From an uncultured Muribaculaceae bacterium (lineage in GTDB: Bacteria > Bacteroidota > Bacteroidia > Bacteroidales > Muribaculaceae): a DNA stretch of 64,000 nt. The stretch is from assembly GCA_910586595.1 (NCBI GenBank), contig CAJUJB010000001.1, positions 2,638-66,637 of the forward strand, written 5' to 3'. A program made the translations under genes and the position numbers. Under the pieces are notes generated by a model. That model did not search any database and had not been told where the DNA came from. It saw nothing but the letters and a program-made list of their open reading frames with translations. Shown here piece by piece: positions 53,938 through 61,442 of the stretch (position 1 is the stretch's first letter; every line of letters begins with the position of its first letter).

Positions 53938-54812
53938 TATCTCATCCTTATAGCTTCTTGCTCTTCAACACTTATAAATTTCACATCATTGAACTGTCTA
54001 AAATTAGTTAAATGTTGCCCTGTCAGTTCATCCAATTGTTGCAATAAATCATGGTATCCCTTATCTCCATAAAAAAAGAAGTGAAACGATTTATTGATTT
54101 GATTCTTTAGATATGTATTGTGTATCCCATAGTGATTACCATCACTACAGCTATCTTGAATCAGTCGTTTGAAGTAAGTGTGATCTGTCTGACCCAAAGA
54201 ATGACCAAAAAATATAATTTGGTTGCTTTTTGAGAATATGCTATTGAAATTCCATGCCTTATAATATCGTGGAAAGGCTTTTCTAAGGAACACATGTTCA
54301 GGTTTTATAGGCGCATCATCTTCTACTCCAAAGATTATATTATTATTTGAGGCTTCTCCATGAACTTTTATTATTTGTTTGTTGACTTCTTCAGATAATA
54401 TAAACTTTCTCTGAAATATATGTTTAATTGACTGAGTGTAATTGAAATCCAACACAACAAATTTATTGGGATTCTCTGAGAACGATTCAATCAAACCATA
54501 TCCGATTGATGATGTATTTATTAGATTGTAATCTATATTGTTAATATAGTTGATAAGTTGAAAGCATAGTGAGCTAAAATCATCCTTATAGTTATTATCG
54601 GCTTCCTCTATTGAATATCTCTTTAACTCATTTTCTATATCTACCCAATTTTGAAGTTCGTGCTTCTTCTTTAGATATTCAGCAAGTCGATTTCCTCTAC
54701 CAATTAAATCAGCAAATTGAGGACTTTGAATAAAATGTGTATAAGAAGTTGGTAGGCCAAGATTGATGTCAAAGCCATTTCCAATTATTATAGTTGTAAT
54801 GTTATCTTCCAT
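53937..54812 (-). CDS. AbiH-family abortive infection protein
   Basis: Phage-defence protein of the AbiH family. The 291-residue protein has the family N-terminus TIIIGNGFDINLGLPTSY, then VVLDFNYTQSIKHIF, IIKVHGEASNNNIIFG and IIFFGHSLGQTDHTYF. These blocks are the conserved pattern of the family and suggest a nucleotide- or NAD-binding sirtuin-like fold (inference). The mechanism of AbiH is not well known. It heads a two-gene operon, next to the integrase. Confidence 0.85.
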   Translation of the reverse strand: MEDNITTIIIGNGFDINLGLPTSYTHFIQSPQFADLIGRGNRLAEYLKKKHELQNWVDIENELKRYSIEEADNNYKDDFSSLCFQLINYINNIDYNLINTSSIGYGLIESFSENPNKFVVLDFNYTQSIKHIFQRKFILSEEVNKQIIKVHGEASNNNIIFGVEDDAPIKPEHVFLRKAFPRYYKAWNFNSIFSKSNQIIFFGHSLGQTDHTYFKRLIQDSCSDGNHYGIHNTYLKNQINKSFHFFFYGDKGYHDLLQQLDELTGQHLTNFRQFNDVKFISVEEQEAIRMR

Positions 54813-54834
54813 TGACTATTCCGTGTTTAGACTG

Positions 54835-54867
54835 CAAATTTACAAAGAATTATCCCGCCAATCGCAA
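54835..54867 (-). promoter_or_regulatory. Promoter of the abiH operon
   Basis: Minus-strand TTG (54867-54865), a 22-nt spacer and TAAATTTG (54842-54835). Leader about 16 nt. It overlaps the hairpin that ends the integrase gene. Confidence 0.55.
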
Positions 54868-54880
54868 TGACTGACGGGAT
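54852..54880 (-). terminator. Hairpin after the integrase gene
   Basis: A 9-bp stem with one G-U pair (54872-54880 with 54852-54860) lies 10 nt after the integrase stop. The following T run is weak on this strand. Confidence 0.5.
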
Positions 54881-54889
54881 TTTCTTCGT

Positions 54890-56084
54890 TCAGAGGGATT
54901 TGAGGGCGTTGTTGACTTGTTCGTCATCGAAGCTGTCAAGATAGATTTGGGTAACACGTTCAGAACTGTGCCCCATAATCTCACGGATTACTGCTGTTGA
55001 AACTCCGGCACGTTTCATCACCGTAGCCTGACTATGCCGTGCTACATAGGTAGTCAGAATGATTGGTATGCCAAGTTCTTTACCGATAATTTTCAGTCGT
55101 TTGTTTATCTTTCCCATCACCTTGTGGATGCGAAATTTCTTCTGCGCTTCCGTCTGATGTAGTTCAGAGAAAATTGGAAACAAATAGCGGTTTTCAGGAT
55201 TGCTGTATTTTATCTTTTGCTTTCTTTTGCAGAGGTATCTTTATCAGTTTCCCCGTTTTCTGACGCTTATATATCAACTTATCAGCAATTATATTCTCTG
55301 CTGTAAGGTTGGCTATATCCGTCAGATTGATTCCTCCTGAATAATAAGTAAATGCAAAGATGTCTATTGCAAATCTCATATATTCGTCAGTTGCCTTGAA
55401 ACTTAGAATTTGTTCTACATGTTCTTTCGACAATGCTCTGTGGGCAGTTTCCTCATGGAGTTTAGAAACTTTGAAAGATTTGAACGGATAAAGTTCTTCT
55501 CTGACAGCTTTTTCCTCTATCGCTAAATTATAGAGTACGCGCAATGTCCTGAAATGAATGCCGATTGTATTCTGCGAACAGCCTCTACTTCTAAGCCATG
55601 ATTCATAGCGTTTCAACCACGCAACATCTATCTCAGCAAATGGGATGTTCAAATGCTTGTTGAAATTGATGAGTGAATTGTACACATATCGAACAGACTG
55701 CATATAGCCACGTCTTTTCTCGCTTTCAAGCCGTTGTATATATTCTATGAAGATGTCGTTGACTGTCTTTTTGACAAGAATATTACCACCGTCCACTTTA
55801 TCTACAAGTGATGTTGAGGTAAAATCTTGATTGGTTGCTTTTAACTCTATTATTGTAGATGTGTACACTTTCAACTTCTCTGCTATAAGAAGTTCTATAT
55901 ATTCTCGGTTGGGACAATCGGCTTTCGGCTGATTTTTAGAAAAGTCCCAATGTTCAGGGTTGACTGATATGCCAAGACTGACATATTTACGCTTTCTGTC
56001 TTTTGTCACCCTCAACATTAGAGGGGATTCGCTGTTACTCAGCACTTTCGACTTGTAACAAACTACGTTTACTGTGGTTGACAC
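54890..56084 (-). pseudogene. Tyrosine recombinase (integrase) broken by a frameshift
   Basis: Two adjacent frames (N-terminal half 55194-56084, 296 residues; C-terminal half 54890-55183) together give one integrase of about 400 residues. The N-terminal half has the arm-binding and SAM-like core domains and part of the catalytic domain, with FTYYSGGINLTDIANL and KRQKTGK. The C-terminal half has YVARHSQATVMKRAG (Arg II), MGHSS (His III) and the nucleophile in QIYLDSF. The first catalytic Arg position is not Arg, as in IntDOT-type enzymes. The frames join near 55199, where a 1-nt gain or 2-nt loss would restore one frame. The start is GTG. Adjacent to its tRNA target. Confidence 0.8.
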
Positions 56085-56112
56085 GGTTTACACGCTGGTT
56101 TACACAGATTGT
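56085..56112 (+). repeat. Right arm-type repeat of the element
   Basis: 28-bp counterpart of 43395-43422, with two direct GTTTACAC units. An inverted GTGTAAAC follows at 56111-56118. It sits between the integrase start and the tRNA terminator, where arm-type binding sites are expected. Confidence 0.7.
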
Positions 56113-56134
56113 GTAAACTGATGTGTTCAGACAA

Positions 56135-56167
56135 TAAAAAAAGTAGTCAGCAATATGCTAACTACTT
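56135..56167 (-). terminator. Terminator of the CAU tRNA gene
   Basis: Minus-strand stem with one G-U pair (56167-56157 with 56151-56141), then a T run. By crossover logic this copy came with the element, so tRNA termination stays intact after integration. Confidence 0.8.
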
Positions 56168-56175
56168 GATTTCGA

Positions 56176-56229
56176 GTGGTCCCACTTGGGCTTGAACCAA
56201 GGACTCCCTGATTATGAGTCAGGTGCTCT
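56176..56229 (+). repeat. Right attachment core, 54-bp direct repeat
   Basis: Identical to 43233-43286. The tRNA here is intact, with 5' part from the chromosome and 3' part from the repeat. Confidence 0.88.
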
Positions 56230-56250
56230 GACCAACTGAGCTATAGGACC
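56177..56250 (-). tRNA. tRNA with CAU anticodon (Met, or Ile2)
   Basis: A 74-nt cloverleaf: 7-bp acceptor GGTCCTA/TGGGACC, D arm GCTC/GAGC, anticodon arm CCTGA-CTCATAA-TCAGG, T arm CTTGG-TTCAAGC-CCAAG and discriminator A. No CCA is encoded. CAU may be elongator Met or lysidine-modified Ile2; base features alone do not decide. It is the integration target of the 12.9-kb element. Confidence 0.93.
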
Positions 56251-56273
56251 GGGCCTTAGAGGCTTTGCGACTG

Positions 56274-56304
56274 CAAAGGTAGCACTTTATTTTGGTTTAA
56301 ACAA
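56274..56304 (-). promoter_or_regulatory. Promoter of the CAU tRNA
   Basis: Minus-strand TTG (56304-56302), a 20-nt spacer and TACCTTTG (56281-56274). Transcription would begin about 17 nt before the mature 5' end. The remaining sequence to 56580 shows no gene or structure I can support. Confidence 0.7.
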
Positions 56305-56586
56305 GAATTTGAAGTTTTTTTCTCAGTTTATCACCAATACCGAGCCCAACGGAGTTGGAAAAGTTGCTCGGGCAAGTTGGCGAAGACGTGCTATGGTCGA
56401 ATGACGGGGTTGAAGACGCTCACGAGGAACGCTCTGGATTGCAGTGGCGGAATAATACGGGGTAGAGGTTTTATCCATAGGCAGTTGCGGAATATGGGGT
56501 TAGATGGAACTGACTCGAAAGCCAACACATTTAAAACGCCATCGACATCAAGTTTATTGTGCCATGTAGTGAAAGTTTGCAAAAAA

Positions 56587-56618
56587 TTTGTCGGGCTTCA
56601 TTTTTTTGATTAACTTTA
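56587..56618 (+). promoter_or_regulatory. Promoter of the GH13 gene at 56681
   Basis: TTTG (56587-56590), a 20-nt spacer and TAACTTTA (56611-56618), one base off consensus. Leader about 56 nt. Confidence 0.55.
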
Positions 56619-56680
56619 CATTATAATATGCGCCTATAGCGCTGATTTGTGATTCAATAAAACACTTTAAACTATACTAC

Positions 56681-58111
56681 ATGACGAACCTTCGTAAAGT
56701 TTTTGCGGTCGGTGCTGTGATATGTGCCGGTGGTTTTGCCGCTGTGGCCTCGTCTGGCAAGAATGCTCAGGACGAACTTATTCTCCATGCCTGGACATGG
56801 TCGCTCGATACTATTGCAAATAATATGAAACTCATAGCAGAGTCGGGCTATGACTATGTGCAGACCTCTCCCGTACAAGCCTGCTATGTTGGCGATGGCG
56901 GCGGCATGGCCCTCTTCAGCGAGCCTGGCGACAGCGTGCAGGGTAAATGGTATTATTATTATCAACCCACCGACTGGACAATCGGCAACTATATGCTCGG
57001 TTCCCGCGAAGACTTCAAGGCATTGTGCGACAGCGCATACAAATATGGCGTAAAGGTTATTGTAGACGTTCTCCCCAACCATACTGCAATCGACCACACA
57101 GCGGTGCTCCCGGGTCTCGACAATGCTGTTGGAGGCCACGAAAATCTCTACCACGCCAACGGCTTCACCCCGATAAAGGACTACAATGACCGTCTCGAAT
57201 GCACGACAGGCGAGATGGGTGGACTCCCTGACGTCAACACCGAGAATCCTGATTTCCAGTACTACTATCTCCAGTATGTCAACGACCTCATCAACCTTGG
57301 AGCTCGTGGCTTCCGCTACGACACCGCCAAGCATATCGGTCTACCCTCCGACCCTCTCGACCCCAAGGCTACCCAGAATAATTTCTGGGATATAGCAACT
57401 GGCCGTGAAGGTGTCAAGGGCTTGTCGCTCCTCATGCCAGACAGCCTCTATATCTATGGCGAAGTCCTTCAGGACCGCAACGTGAAAGAACAGGAATACG
57501 CCGAGTACATGGATCTTACAGCAAGTGCCTATGGCCATACCCTCCGTGAAGTGCTTGAATCGGGCGACACCCGCACTGCAGATCTTACCGACTGGCATCA
57601 TTCAGCTTCTCCCGAATCACTTGTGACCTGGGTTGAAAGCCACGACACTTATTGCAATGCCCATGAATCAGCCGGATTGACCGACGACCAGATCCGCACA
57701 GGCTGGGTATTCCTCACCTCGCGCGCCACAGGTCGCCCTCTCTTCTACAGCCGCCCTGCCGGAAGCACCCGCGAAAACTACTGGGGTGACAACCTCATCG
57801 GCAAACGCGGTAACGATGAATTCTTCCATCCGGAAGTTGTCGCTGTCAACAAATTCCGCCATGCAATGAGTGGTCAACCAGAGACACTCACCTTCAGCGA
57901 CAACGGTGCGGTTGCTGAGGTATCGCGAGGTTCACGTGGCGCAGCCCTCGTCAACTTCTCTCAGAAAGACCAGAAAATCAAGCTCTCCACCACCCTCCCC
58001 GACGGCGAATACACCGATGCCGTAAGCGGCTCGATATTCAAAGTATCCAAAGGCCAGCTTTCTGGCAAATTATCGCCGTTGACCACCTACATTCTCTACG
58101 CTGCGGAGTAA
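56681..58111 (+). CDS. Secreted GH13 alpha-amylase
   Basis: A compact 476-residue alpha-amylase with signal peptide (1-24). GH13 motifs in order: DVLPNH, GFRYDTAKH (nucleophile Asp214), GEVLQ (acid/base Glu261) and ESHDTY (Asp322). A short C-domain follows, ending YILYAAE, with no sorting tail. It lacks the CBM domains of the larger GH13 enzyme at 19963-22755. Single gene with own promoter and strong terminator, placed next to the tRNA outside the element. Confidence 0.93.
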   Translation: MTNLRKVFAVGAVICAGGFAAVASSGKNAQDELILHAWTWSLDTIANNMKLIAESGYDYVQTSPVQACYVGDGGGMALFSEPGDSVQGKWYYYYQPTDWTIGNYMLGSREDFKALCDSAYKYGVKVIVDVLPNHTAIDHTAVLPGLDNAVGGHENLYHANGFTPIKDYNDRLECTTGEMGGLPDVNTENPDFQYYYLQYVNDLINLGARGFRYDTAKHIGLPSDPLDPKATQNNFWDIATGREGVKGLSLLMPDSLYIYGEVLQDRNVKEQEYAEYMDLTASAYGHTLREVLESGDTRTADLTDWHHSASPESLVTWVESHDTYCNAHESAGLTDDQIRTGWVFLTSRATGRPLFYSRPAGSTRENYWGDNLIGKRGNDEFFHPEVVAVNKFRHAMSGQPETLTFSDNGAVAEVSRGSRGAALVNFSQKDQKIKLSTTLPDGEYTDAVSGSIFKVSKGQLSGKLSPLTTYILYAAE

Positions 58112-58129
58112 GTTGACTACGCCAGCCTA

Positions 58130-58180
58130 TTAACACGCGGCGCGTAACCTTTTCGGGTTACGCGCCGCGTGTTAATTTAT
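58130..58180 (+). terminator. Long GC-rich terminator hairpin
   Basis: A perfect 20-bp stem (58130-58149 with 58156-58175) with a 6-nt TTTTCG loop. It lies between the convergent amylase and methyltransferase genes. The flanking T tract is short, but the stem is unusually stable. Confidence 0.8.
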
Positions 58181-58193
58181 AACCAGAAAAAAA

Positions 58194-58967
58194 TCAGTTA
58201 AATGTGCGTGCCCGAAACTGCGACAATGCGATAGCCGTCGCAGTAGCCACATTAAGGCTTTCGACGGTCGCCGTACCGGGATATGATGGGATAAGCAGCC
58301 GCTTCGACACATAGCGCTCGACGTCAGCCGAAATTCCCTGTCCTTCATTACCCATTACAAGTATACCGTTCAGCGACAGATCGGCAGTATAGATATTCTC
58401 TCCATCGAGAAATGTGCCGTATACCGCAACATCCTCACCCAGGCCAGACAGTAGTTGTGGCAGATCAGTATATACAATCTTCGTACGCGCAAGGCCACCC
58501 ATGGTAGACTGAACTACCTTAGGATTGAAGGCATCAACCGTCTCGCGGGAAGCCAACACAATGTCGACACCCATCCAGTCGCACGTACGGAGTATCGTGC
58601 CAAGATTGCCAGGATCCTGAATCCGGTCTAACGCCACCACAAGATGCGTCTCGAAATATTCCTTTGAAGGCACTTCCGCCGCCTCTGGCAACTCAAAGCA
58701 AGCAATTACAGGCGGAGTAGTCGACAACCGGGTCAACTCACGCAATTGCCCTTGCTTAAGTTCCGCAACATCAACTCCACTTATATCATGGCCATGTGCC
58801 TCGATCCATTCTGCATTGGCAAAAACATATCTCGGCTTGAAAGAGGCAGCCAGTTCGAGCACACATTTCGACCCTTCGGCAACAAAGAGGCCGGTTTTCC
58901 GGCGCCCTTTCACATCATCAAGCGAAGCCAGTTCTTTTCTTAGCCGGTTGGTCAACTCAAAACTCAT
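58194..58967 (-). CDS. SpoU/TrmH-family RNA 2'-O-methyltransferase
   Basis: SPOUT-fold RNA methyltransferase of 257 residues. The N-terminal substrate-binding domain has GLFVAEGSKCVLEL. The knotted domain has the three motifs: DRIQDPGNLGTILRTCDWMG, ILVMGNEGQGIS and IPSYPGTATVESLNVATA. The ATG at 58967 is used rather than the upstream start at 59033, which would add 22 residues inside bioB. It overlaps the bioB stop by 11 nt. Whether the substrate is rRNA or tRNA is unclear. Confidence 0.92.
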   Translation of the reverse strand: MSFELTNRLRKELASLDDVKGRRKTGLFVAEGSKCVLELAASFKPRYVFANAEWIEAHGHDISGVDVAELKQGQLRELTRLSTTPPVIACFELPEAAEVPSKEYFETHLVVALDRIQDPGNLGTILRTCDWMGVDIVLASRETVDAFNPKVVQSTMGGLARTKIVYTDLPQLLSGLGEDVAVYGTFLDGENIYTADLSLNGILVMGNEGQGISADVERYVSKRLLIPSYPGTATVESLNVATATAIALSQFRARTFN

Positions 58968-59952
58968 AACCAGCTTCTTCGGTAAGGGTTTTGTCCTCTG
59001 CAATAGTAGAGCCGACAGTCGTAAGCAAATCACCTACGACTCCACCGTTGATTCCTGCGCGCAAGGCCTTCATCTGAACGTCGCGGCTAAGACGGGCACG
59101 ACCGCCGGCAAAACGCAGAGTTACGGCCGGATGAGCGAATCGGAAAATAGCAATTGTTTTCAGAATATCCTCGTCAGATATATACGCAGTCTCTCCTAAT
59201 GGTGTGCCTGGAATCGGCACAAGAATATTTATAGGTATCGAATGTGGCTCGACTTCACGCAGCGCGATTGCAAGCTCAACACGCTGACGGGCCGTCTCAC
59301 CCATGCCGATAATTCCACCCGAACAAACCTCGAACCCTATCCGCTTGGCAGCCTTGATAGTTTTCAGTTTATCTGCATGCGAGTGTGTGGTGCAAAGCTC
59401 CGGAAAATACGAGGGAGCCGTCTCCAGATTGCAGTGATACCGGTGCACACCGGCATTCCATAGCTGCTGAAGTTCTTCTTCATTCAGTAATCCGAGAGAA
59501 GCACATGTGCTTATTCCGTCCTCCTCTTTGACTTCCTTAAGGAGTTTGCAAACACTCTCAAGAGCCTTTCCTCGCATTGCCCTACCGCTTGCCACAAGCG
59601 AGAAGCGGCCCACGCCACGCTCCGCATTATATCGGGCCACTCGCCGGGCCTCATGGGCATCAACAAGGTCGTAAGTATTACATCCTGTCTTGAAGTGGGC
59701 CGACTGGGCACACCACTTGCAGTTTTCCGAGCAACGGCCAGAACGGGCATTCACAATCGAGCACGAATCAAATTTCTTATCGCAGAACTTATTGGTAAGC
59801 TGTTCCGCGCCTGCCAGCAGGGCGTCTATGCCTTCAGCAGAACTTATCTCTGAGAGGGCGTATAAAGTATCTTCATCCAGTATTTCACCGTTGAGAACCC
59901 GTCCAAGAGAGTCCTCAACCAATTCAATATCTTTATGCAATGTTTCTTTCAT
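58957..59952 (-). CDS. bioB: Biotin synthase
   Basis: Radical SAM enzyme inserting sulfur into dethiobiotin. The cluster motif CSENCKWC is preceded by the [2Fe-2S]-site residues in NARSGRCSE. Other blocks are HRYHCNLETAPSYFPELC, CSGGIIGMGET and the end GDLLTTVGS. Start at ATG 59952, three codons inside a TTG-begun frame. Followed with overlap by the RNA methyltransferase; no other bio genes are adjacent. 331 residues is typical. Confidence 0.95.
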   Translation of the reverse strand: MKETLHKDIELVEDSLGRVLNGEILDEDTLYALSEISSAEGIDALLAGAEQLTNKFCDKKFDSCSIVNARSGRCSENCKWCAQSAHFKTGCNTYDLVDAHEARRVARYNAERGVGRFSLVASGRAMRGKALESVCKLLKEVKEEDGISTCASLGLLNEEELQQLWNAGVHRYHCNLETAPSYFPELCTTHSHADKLKTIKAAKRIGFEVCSGGIIGMGETARQRVELAIALREVEPHSIPINILVPIPGTPLGETAYISDEDILKTIAIFRFAHPAVTLRFAGGRARLSRDVQMKALRAGINGGVVGDLLTTVGSTIAEDKTLTEEAGYEF

Positions 59953-59957
59953 AAGAT

Positions 59958-60902
59958 TCAATATCCTTTACGGTACTTGTCTTCGGCATCCTGCGTCTCT
60001 TCAAGTATGCTCAGGTAGGAGTTGTAGCGCGATTGGGAGATGCGGTTTTCCTCCAGAGCCTCAAGAACAGCACACCCAGGTTCATGAGTATGCGTGCAGT
60101 TTCCAAAGCGACACTTATCTGATATTTTGAAAATTTCCGGGAAATAATGACCGACCTCCTCGCGGGCAAATTCAACAACTCCGAATCCGCGCACTCCAGG
60201 AGTGTCTATAATCTGTCCACCGCCTGGCAGGGGATACATTTCCGAGAATGTAGTGGTATGCATTCCCGTGTCATGTGCCGACGATATTTCTGCAGTTCTC
60301 AGATCGGCACCGGGCACCAGCGCATTGATCAGAGTCGATTTTCCTACTCCAGAGTTGCCGGAGAGGAGCGTGACCTTATCACGAAGGAATGACGCCAGCT
60401 CCTCCAGCCCCTCTCCGGTGGCCGCACTGACAGCCATGGCATCATAGCCTATGGAGCGATAGAGATATAGCACTGCGTCCAGCAATTCTCTATCCTCCTC
60501 TGTATCGAGAAGGTCACACTTATTTATTACCAGAGCCGCAGGCACATTATATGCCTCTGACGTAGCGAGGAAACGGTCGATGAAAGTGAAGGACGTGGTG
60601 GGGTGGGCAAGAGTGGCGACCAATACGGCACAATCGACATTGGCAGCGATTATATGAGCAGCCTTCGATAGATTGCTCGCACGCCTGATAATATAATTGC
60701 GCCGTGGGGTAACGGCTGTGATAAAAGCCACTCCATCGGGGCCGCGGTCAGATAGTTCTACAATATCTCCCACTGCCACAGGATTGGTAGTACGTATGCC
60801 TTTGATGCGGAAGTTACCCTTGGCAAGGCACTTCACCTCCTCGCCATCGCAAGTGCGGGCCACGTAGTGTGAGCCTGTATTACGTATGATCGTTCCTTTC
60901 AT
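59958..60902 (-). CDS. rsgA: Ribosome small-subunit GTPase RsgA
   Basis: Circularly permuted GTPase in late 30S maturation. An OB fold at the N-terminus is followed by the permuted G motifs NKCD (G4), GNSGVGKSTLIN (G1) and DTPGVRGFG (G3). A zinc knuckle CRFGNCTHTHEPGC follows. Two in-frame ATGs lie at 60908 and 60902. A -7 box TAATTTTG (60920-60913) puts the transcript start at about 60906, which favours 60902 with almost no leader. Ends 5 nt before bioB. Confidence 0.95.
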   Translation of the reverse strand: MKGTIIRNTGSHYVARTCDGEEVKCLAKGNFRIKGIRTTNPVAVGDIVELSDRGPDGVAFITAVTPRRNYIIRRASNLSKAAHIIAANVDCAVLVATLAHPTTSFTFIDRFLATSEAYNVPAALVINKCDLLDTEEDRELLDAVLYLYRSIGYDAMAVSAATGEGLEELASFLRDKVTLLSGNSGVGKSTLINALVPGADLRTAEISSAHDTGMHTTTFSEMYPLPGGGQIIDTPGVRGFGVVEFAREEVGHYFPEIFKISDKCRFGNCTHTHEPGCAVLEALEENRISQSRYNSYLSILEETQDAEDKYRKGY

Positions 60903-60994
60903 TTTCATGCCTCAAAATTACGCAAAAAACACCGAAGCCACGGCCTTTTTGCCTCTCTATTTGTTGATATTATTAAATAATAACAGCTACTGCT

Positions 60995-61408
60995 ATGAAA
61001 AGTAAGATATTATTGGCTGCCATCGCAGCTATCGGCCTGACTGCAGTTTCGTGTGCTGACCTCGGTTTTGGCGTCGATGTCGACTCTGCCGGAGTCAACC
61101 CCTACTGGTATGGCAATGGCTATTTAGGCGATACATACTGGAATACCCCGGTCTGGAACTACGGCCCGGTCTATAATCCCCTGCCTCCACGTCCGCCTCT
61201 GATTGGAAACGGGCCCGGCTCTATAGGTACACCTCCTCCACAGAGGCCTCCGCAGCAGCCCCCACGTCCGCAAGCACCATCGCGGCCTCCGCAGGTCAAT
61301 GTCAATCCCGGAAACAACAATGTACCTAATACAGTAGGTGGCATCCAGCGTCCTGGCAATGGAGGCCTTCCCAATCCGTCGACCATACCACAAGGGCGCC
61401 CCATGTAG
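60995..61408 (+). CDS. Proline-rich small lipoprotein
   Basis: A 137-residue predicted lipoprotein: signal peptide ending AVSC (Cys20). An aromatic Gly/Tyr/Trp segment (about 35-58) is followed by a Pro/Arg/Gln-rich unstructured region (about 60-100) and an Asn/Pro/Gly-rich tail. No domain recognised. Low complexity suggests a flexible surface or periplasmic protein. Confidence 0.65.
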   Translation: MKSKILLAAIAAIGLTAVSCADLGFGVDVDSAGVNPYWYGNGYLGDTYWNTPVWNYGPVYNPLPPRPPLIGNGPGSIGTPPPQRPPQQPPRPQAPSRPPQVNVNPGNNNVPNTVGGIQRPGNGGLPNPSTIPQGRPM

Positions 61409-61442
61409 TGGAACGCCCCGGTAAAATCATATTTGTCGGTTC

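Larger units (their letters stand above)
43233..56229. mobile_element. 12.9-kb integrative element in a CAU tRNA gene
   Basis: Bounded by 54-bp identical direct repeats covering the 3' two-thirds of a tRNA (43233-43286 and 56176-56229), with a further 28-bp imperfect repeat inside each end. The tyrosine recombinase lies next to the intact tRNA, the usual arrangement. DNA is clearly richer in AT than the flanks. Cargo: HepT-MntA, AbiH plus partner, ParB-like, DUF3871, RadC-like, a split helicase-like gene, lipoproteins and unknowns. No relaxase, conjugation, capsid or terminase genes are seen, so it is neither a full ICE nor a prophage. The integrase is frameshifted, so it may now be fixed in place or need help. 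Confidence 0.85.

Noticed and set aside
43233..56229. Calling the element a prophage or an integrative conjugative element
   Set aside because: No capsid, terminase, portal, relaxase or type IV secretion genes are present.
56377..56613. 78-codon frame between the tRNA and the amylase
   Set aside because: Low-complexity, no recognisable protein features, and it runs into the amylase promoter region.
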